A DNA stretch of 64,000 nucleotides, taken from UKL13-3 sp044353855 (GTDB lineage Bacteria; Bacteroidota; Bacteroidia; UKL13-3). The stretch is taken from contig JBILBF010000003.1 of assembly GCA_044353855.1 (NCBI GenBank), positions 310,001 through 374,000 of the forward strand, given 5' to 3'. This document shows positions 60,390 to 64,000 of this stretch, piece by piece; the first letter of the stretch is position 1, and each line of letters starts with the position of its first letter. The notes under the pieces are model-generated. The model was given only the letters and a program-made list of their open reading frames with translations. It was not told where the DNA came from and did no database searches. A program made the position numbers and the translations under genes.

Positions 60390-61346
60390 TTAGTTTTTTC
60401 GGGCAAGTACACGCTCTACAGCGGCAACAATATTTACAGCATCTAAGCCATATTTAGTCATCAATTGATCAGGAGTTCCACTTTCACCAAAACTATCATT
60501 AACAGCTACCATTTCTACTGGTGTAGGTAATTCACGAGCTAATAATTGAGCAATACTATCGCCCAATCCTCCATTCATTTGGTGTTCTTCAGCAGTAACA
60601 ACACACCGTGTTTTGCGCACTGAGTCCAAAATGGCTTTTGCATCCAAGGGTTTAATGGTATGAATATTAATAATCTCTACATTGATTCCTTTTTCAGCAA
60701 GCAGGTGACCAGCTTCAATTGCTTTCCAAACTAAATGACCAGTTGCAAAAATAGACACATCCGTTCCTTCATTTAACAGGAGTGCTTTACCAATTTCAAA
60801 CTGCTGGTTGGCTGGCGTAAAATTGGGTACAGCAGGGCGTCCAAAACGCAAATAAACAGGACCTTCATGTGCTGCAATAGCAATGGTTGCTGCTTTGGTT
60901 TGGTTGTAATCACATGGATTGATAACTGTCATTCCGGGCAACATTTTCATCAATCCAATATCTTCTAAAATTTGATGGGTTGCACCATCCTCGCCCAATG
61001 TTAATCCTGCATGTGAAGCACAAATTTTAACATTTTTACCAGAGTACGCAACACTTTGACGTATTTGATCATACACACGACCGGTTGAAAAATTAGCAAA
61101 CGTGCCGGTAAAGGGAATTTTACCACCAATGGTTAAACCTGCTGCTAACCCAATCATATTGGCTTCTGCAATTCCAACTTGAACAAAACGGTCAGGAAAA
61201 TCTTTTTGAAAAGCATCCATCTTTAGTGACCCAGTAAGATCGGCACATAATGCAACTACATTGGGATTGGTTTTACCTAACTCATGCAATCCAGCTCCAA
61301 AACCTGAGCGAGTATCTTTTACATTTTCTACTTCAAACGTTTTCAT
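60390..61346 (-). CDS. Transketolase, C-terminal subunit
   Basis: Pyrimidine-binding and C-terminal half of a split transketolase that moves two-carbon units between sugar phosphates with TPP. The 318 residues have RSGFGAGLHELGKTNPNVVALCADLTGS, VGIAEANMIGLAAGLTIGG and THQILEDIGLMKMLPGM. The C-terminal domain (about 190-310) contains EEHQMNGGLGDSIAQLL and DSFGESGTPDQL. It needs the N-terminal half at 62758. A VWA-domain gene lies between the two. Confidence 0.93.
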   Translation of the reverse strand: MKTFEVENVKDTRSGFGAGLHELGKTNPNVVALCADLTGSLKMDAFQKDFPDRFVQVGIAEANMIGLAAGLTIGGKIPFTGTFANFSTGRVYDQIRQSVAYSGKNVKICASHAGLTLGEDGATHQILEDIGLMKMLPGMTVINPCDYNQTKAATIAIAAHEGPVYLRFGRPAVPNFTPANQQFEIGKALLLNEGTDVSIFATGHLVWKAIEAGHLLAEKGINVEIINIHTIKPLDAKAILDSVRKTRCVVTAEEHQMNGGLGDSIAQLLARELPTPVEMVAVNDSFGESGTPDQLMTKYGLDAVNIVAAVERVLARKN

Positions 61347-61366
61347 ATGTATCGTATTTACTATTT

Positions 61367-62746
61367 TTAATTTAAGGTAATATTGGTTGCCGAACCTGAT
61401 GTAACGGTAAAGTCACGTTCAAATGTTTGATTGGAACGGTACGACCCTTTTGCACGGTAAATAACTTTGTACTTACCGGGTTGTATTAATAAATTTTGAC
61501 TTCTGTTTTCTACTGGTAATTTATACACCCATACCAATTCGTCATTCATCATTTGATAAATATCGGCATAGTATGCTTGTGTAACTGCTGTAACAATTAA
61601 TCTTCCTGGTTGTGGAATTTCTATGGTTGTTGTATAGCTTTGTTTAATCTCAATTTCTTTTTGGATAATTCGAGGAATACTCAAAATCTCAATATCATAT
61701 TTTCCTAATAAGTATTTTTCAGGAATATTGGCATCTTGAACATGCAATGTTTTTAACTGCCCGTGTTGCCTTATAATATATTGTAATTTGGTATAATTGG
61801 TGGCTCCTAAAACCTTTAATACCAAACTTCCTTGTGGAGCATCGGCACCAATTGTAGTATGTTTACCTGGCGTAATTTCTATATTGCTTTTTTCAACTGG
61901 TGGTATTGTATTTACAACCATTCGGTATTTGTAAATAGGATCAAGGGGCAACGTATCTGGATTGCCTTTTTCATTTAAAGTATGAATATAATTATACACT
62001 AAAGCGCCAGAATGCATATCATAAAAACTCATATTCACATTGGTTTCGGTAGGCTTGCTAAATGCATCTAATAAATTTACTTGAACAGTGGTATTATTTA
62101 ATGCTTGGCTAATTACTACATTTAATACATTATTAAAATCTGCTTCGGTATTAGCATCATAATATCGACCAACACATTCAAATGCTTTTCTAAACTCAGC
62201 TGTACCACCAATACCAACAATAAAAGGACGAAGAATAACGCCATTGGCTTGCAAAGCTTCAGATACTGCACAAGGATCTCCATCACATTCTTCAATACCA
62301 TCGGTAATTAAAACGATTACATTACGCACTTTTGCTTCTTTGGGGAAATCATAAGCGGCCTGTTGCAATGAATAGGCAATTAATGTAGTGCCTTTGGGAA
62401 CAATTTTGGCAACTTCTTTTTTGATAGCATTGTGGTTGTGTTGCGAAAACGGAACCTCTAACTTGGTGTCTTTGCAATCATGTCGGGATGGAGGACTGTT
62501 ATGACCATAAACACGTAATGCCACTTCTACATCTTTAGCCAATTCCAAACTATCCATTAGTTTAGTTAGAATTCTTTTGGCAACATTAATTCTATTATCT
62601 TTATCCATGGAAGCATACATACTTCCTGAAGCATCCAATAAAAATAAAATACGCGTTTTTACTTTTTGTTGCGCAACAATAGGCGTTGGATGTAAACTAC
62701 CAATTGCTATTAATAAAAGAAATAAATACTTGAATAGGTGCTTCAA
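61367..62746 (-). CDS. Exported VWA-domain protein between the transketolase halves
   Basis: A 459-residue secreted or envelope protein with a signal peptide cleaved near VAQQ. A von Willebrand factor A domain (about 30-220) has the metal site DASGSMYAS. Further MIDAS-like residues lie in KGTTLIAYSL and the acidic ITDGIEECDGDPCAV segment. The rest (220-459) is beta-rich with repeated strand units, possibly Ig-like. It lies between the transketolase genes with short gaps (20 and 11 bases). That it is co-transcribed with them is inferred; I know of no functional link. Confidence 0.87.
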   Translation of the reverse strand: MKHLFKYLFLLLIAIGSLHPTPIVAQQKVKTRILFLLDASGSMYASMDKDNRINVAKRILTKLMDSLELAKDVEVALRVYGHNSPPSRHDCKDTKLEVPFSQHNHNAIKKEVAKIVPKGTTLIAYSLQQAAYDFPKEAKVRNVIVLITDGIEECDGDPCAVSEALQANGVILRPFIVGIGGTAEFRKAFECVGRYYDANTEADFNNVLNVVISQALNNTTVQVNLLDAFSKPTETNVNMSFYDMHSGALVYNYIHTLNEKGNPDTLPLDPIYKYRMVVNTIPPVEKSNIEITPGKHTTIGADAPQGSLVLKVLGATNYTKLQYIIRQHGQLKTLHVQDANIPEKYLLGKYDIEILSIPRIIQKEIEIKQSYTTTIEIPQPGRLIVTAVTQAYYADIYQMMNDELVWVYKLPVENRSQNLLIQPGKYKVIYRAKGSYRSNQTFERDFTVTSGSATNITLN

Positions 62747-62757
62747 AAATAATTGAT

Positions 62758-63603
62758 TTAGTAATCGCCCATGGTTTGAGGAAGTTGAGACAATGCATTT
62801 TCCAATTCTGCATCATTTGGAGAAACGCCATGCCATTTATGAGAACCCATCATAAAATCAACAGGGTATCCCATTTCGGTTTTCATCATGATAAAAATAG
62901 GTTTCCCATTTCCACATTTAGATTTTGCGGTAGCCATCACCGTTAATATATCCTGCATATTATGTCCATCCATATGAAGCACATCCCACCCAAATGCAAG
63001 AAGTTTTGCTTCTATATCATTTCCTAATCCCATAATTTCTTTGGTAGAACCGTCAATTTGCTGACCATTAAAATCAATTGTAACAATTAAGTTATCTACT
63101 TTGTGGTGAGCAGCAAACATAAACGCTTCCCAATTTTGGCCCTCCTCAATTTCGCCATCACCCATTAATGCATATACCAATTTGGAATCACCATTCATTT
63201 TTTTGGCTAAAGCAGCCCCAGCAGCTACCGAAATTCCTTGCCCAAGTGAACCACTAGCAATGCGGATACCAGGTAAATGTTCATGTGTGGCGGGATGACC
63301 TTGTAACCTTGAATTTAACTTGCGAAACGTAGCTAATTCAGTCACCGGAAAATAGCCACTGCGAGCTAAAACACTATAAAAAACTGGAGAAATATGACCG
63401 TTGGACAAAAAGAAAACATCTTCTTGTTTGGCATCCATATTAAATGCTGGATTATGATCCATAATAGTAAAATATAATGCTGTTAAAAAATCAGCACAAC
63501 CCAACGACCCGCCTGGGTGTCCTGACTTCACTGCATGAACCATGCGTAAAACATCTCTGCGAACTTGTGATGCTAACTCTATTAATTTTTGTGTATCGGC
63601 CAT
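62758..63603 (-). CDS. Transketolase, N-terminal subunit
   Basis: TPP pyrophosphate-binding half of a split transketolase. The 281 residues have RMVHAVKSGHPGGSLGCADFLTALYF, GSLGQGISVAAGAALAKKMNGDSKLVYALMGDGEIEEGQNWEA with the TPP motif (GDG-x-N), and the ending GSHKWHGVSPNDAELENAL. It is the first gene of the cluster and has a TAATTTTG box 29 bases upstream. The partner half lies at 60390, displaced by a VWA gene. Confidence 0.94.
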   Translation of the reverse strand: MADTQKLIELASQVRRDVLRMVHAVKSGHPGGSLGCADFLTALYFTIMDHNPAFNMDAKQEDVFFLSNGHISPVFYSVLARSGYFPVTELATFRKLNSRLQGHPATHEHLPGIRIASGSLGQGISVAAGAALAKKMNGDSKLVYALMGDGEIEEGQNWEAFMFAAHHKVDNLIVTIDFNGQQIDGSTKEIMGLGNDIEAKLLAFGWDVLHMDGHNMQDILTVMATAKSKCGNGKPIFIMMKTEMGYPVDFMMGSHKWHGVSPNDAELENALSQLPQTMGDY

Positions 63604-63632
63604 GCGTAATGAAAATTGTTAATGTATAGTGG

Positions 63633-63640
63633 CAAAATTA
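63633..63640 (-). promoter_or_regulatory. Putative -7 box of the transketolase cluster
   Basis: The minus strand reads TAATTTTG, a match to TAnnTTTG, 29 bases before the ATG at 63603. No TTG is found at proper spacing. Confidence 0.35.
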
Positions 63641-63673
63641 ATCCAATTCATAATATTACCTCGTAATGTTGAC

Positions 63674-63713
63674 AAAAACAAAAAACCTCAGCAGGCCATG
63701 CCTTGTTGAGGTT
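63674..63713 (-). terminator. Terminator of the gene at the right window edge
   Basis: AACCTCAGCAGG pairs with CCTTGTTGAGGTT, including wobbles, to give a 12-bp stem. On the minus strand it is followed by a T-rich run. It lies 31 bases after the stop of the partial gene that ends at 63745. Confidence 0.6.
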
Positions 63714-63744
63714 AATAAGTAGTCAAACAAACATTTTCTTTATA

Positions 63745-64000
63745 TTACCGAGGCATTGCACTCGAAAAAATGGAAACAGCTAATGGTGGTTTTGATGAAA
63801 CCCTTAGTAGAGGCTTTGATGTTTCATATACTGTATTGGTGTTCACTTTTATGTGTTGTATATCTGAAACGGTTTTATCCGTTTTTGACATAGATGGCCT
63901 ATCCTTGTGAATAGTGATGTAAATTAATGGCGCTTGTATTGCTTCGTTTTTTGTTATTGGATTTATAACTTTCACCGTTTTACGGTAAGAGTATAATTTC
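63745..64000 (-). CDS. C-terminal part of an unrecognised protein
   Basis: An open frame on the minus strand runs from the window edge to the stop at 63745, about 84 codons. A GTG at 63975 is only one possible start; the frame is open to 64000, so the gene probably begins beyond the window. The visible C-terminus is basic and rich in Ser/Thr (KTVKVINPITKNEAIQAP, ETSKPLLRVSSKPP, ending SSAMPR). No family is recognised. The terminator just downstream supports a real gene here. Confidence 0.45.
   Translation of the reverse strand, partial: KLYSYRKTVKVINPITKNEAIQAPLIYITIHKDRPSMSKTDKTVSDIQHIKVNTNTVYETSKPLLRVSSKPPLAVSIFSSAMPR

Noticed and set aside
1..64000. CRISPR arrays, insertion sequences, prophage, toxin-antitoxin or defence genes
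   Set aside because: I looked for spaced repeats, transposases, integrases and typical defence domains and found none; the short repeats present are not array-like.

Overview
The window is a chromosomal segment of a low-GC member of the Bacteroidota. Four things in the sequence point there: a type IX secretion C-terminal sorting domain, HmuY-like heme proteins, a LytS/LytTR two-component pair beside further LytTR regulators, and many start sites preceded by the Bacteroidota sigma box TAnnTTTG, sometimes with a TTG element about 18-19 bases upstream. The protein families and the birA-coaX-porin-lptC-corC gene order also fit. It reads as core genome. I see no phage, transposase, integron, CRISPR array or recognisable defence island.

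Layout. 1-5 kb: purD (cut by the window edge), a THUMP-domain RNA methyltransferase, a NifU-type Fe-S scaffold, a tandem universal stress protein and rlmN. 5-11 kb: lysS, two related LytTR response regulators on either side of an rlmI-like methyltransferase (the first has a frameshift), a small HisKA protein and pdhB. 11-17 kb: two small lipoproteins, tRNA-Cys, yqgE, pdxH, a WecA/TagO-type sugar-phosphate transferase, rdgB, an unknown gene and ilvE. 17-24 kb: a YfhO membrane protein and a probable heme-uptake locus (T9SS-sorted HmuY-like protein, TonB-dependent receptor, HmuY lipoprotein) with a good Fur-box match upstream. 24-29 kb: a very compact minus-strand operon, birA-coaX-porin-lptC-small membrane ORF-corC/hlyC, back to back with rsfS. 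29-34 kb: LytTR/LytS pair, small ORFs, a FucP-type sugar transporter and a helix-turn-helix gene remnant. 34-41 kb: typA, an unknown protein, corA, acyl-CoA dehydrogenase, and mnmH-selD for tRNA selenation. 41-51 kb: rplY, prs, tRNA-Gln, kup, recQ, manC, an LD-carboxypeptidase, serS and a cyclophilin. 51-64 kb: lpdA, a DUF4421 protein, a cardiolipin-synthase-like PLD protein, a membrane protein, bcp, an M23 peptidase, an FAH-family protein, an M3 peptidase, and a split transketolase whose two subunit genes are separated by a VWA-domain gene.

Most genes are housekeeping, and many convergent pairs share bidirectional terminators. I found no convincing wholly new system. The most informative oddities are these: a strong terminator-like hairpin across the start of the heme receptor gene; an almost symmetric double -7 box shared by birA and rsfS; a histone-H1-like N-terminal extension on RsfS; the frameshifted LytTR regulator beside a kinase-like protein with a poor ATPase domain; and -7 boxes so close to start codons that the mRNAs should be leaderless.
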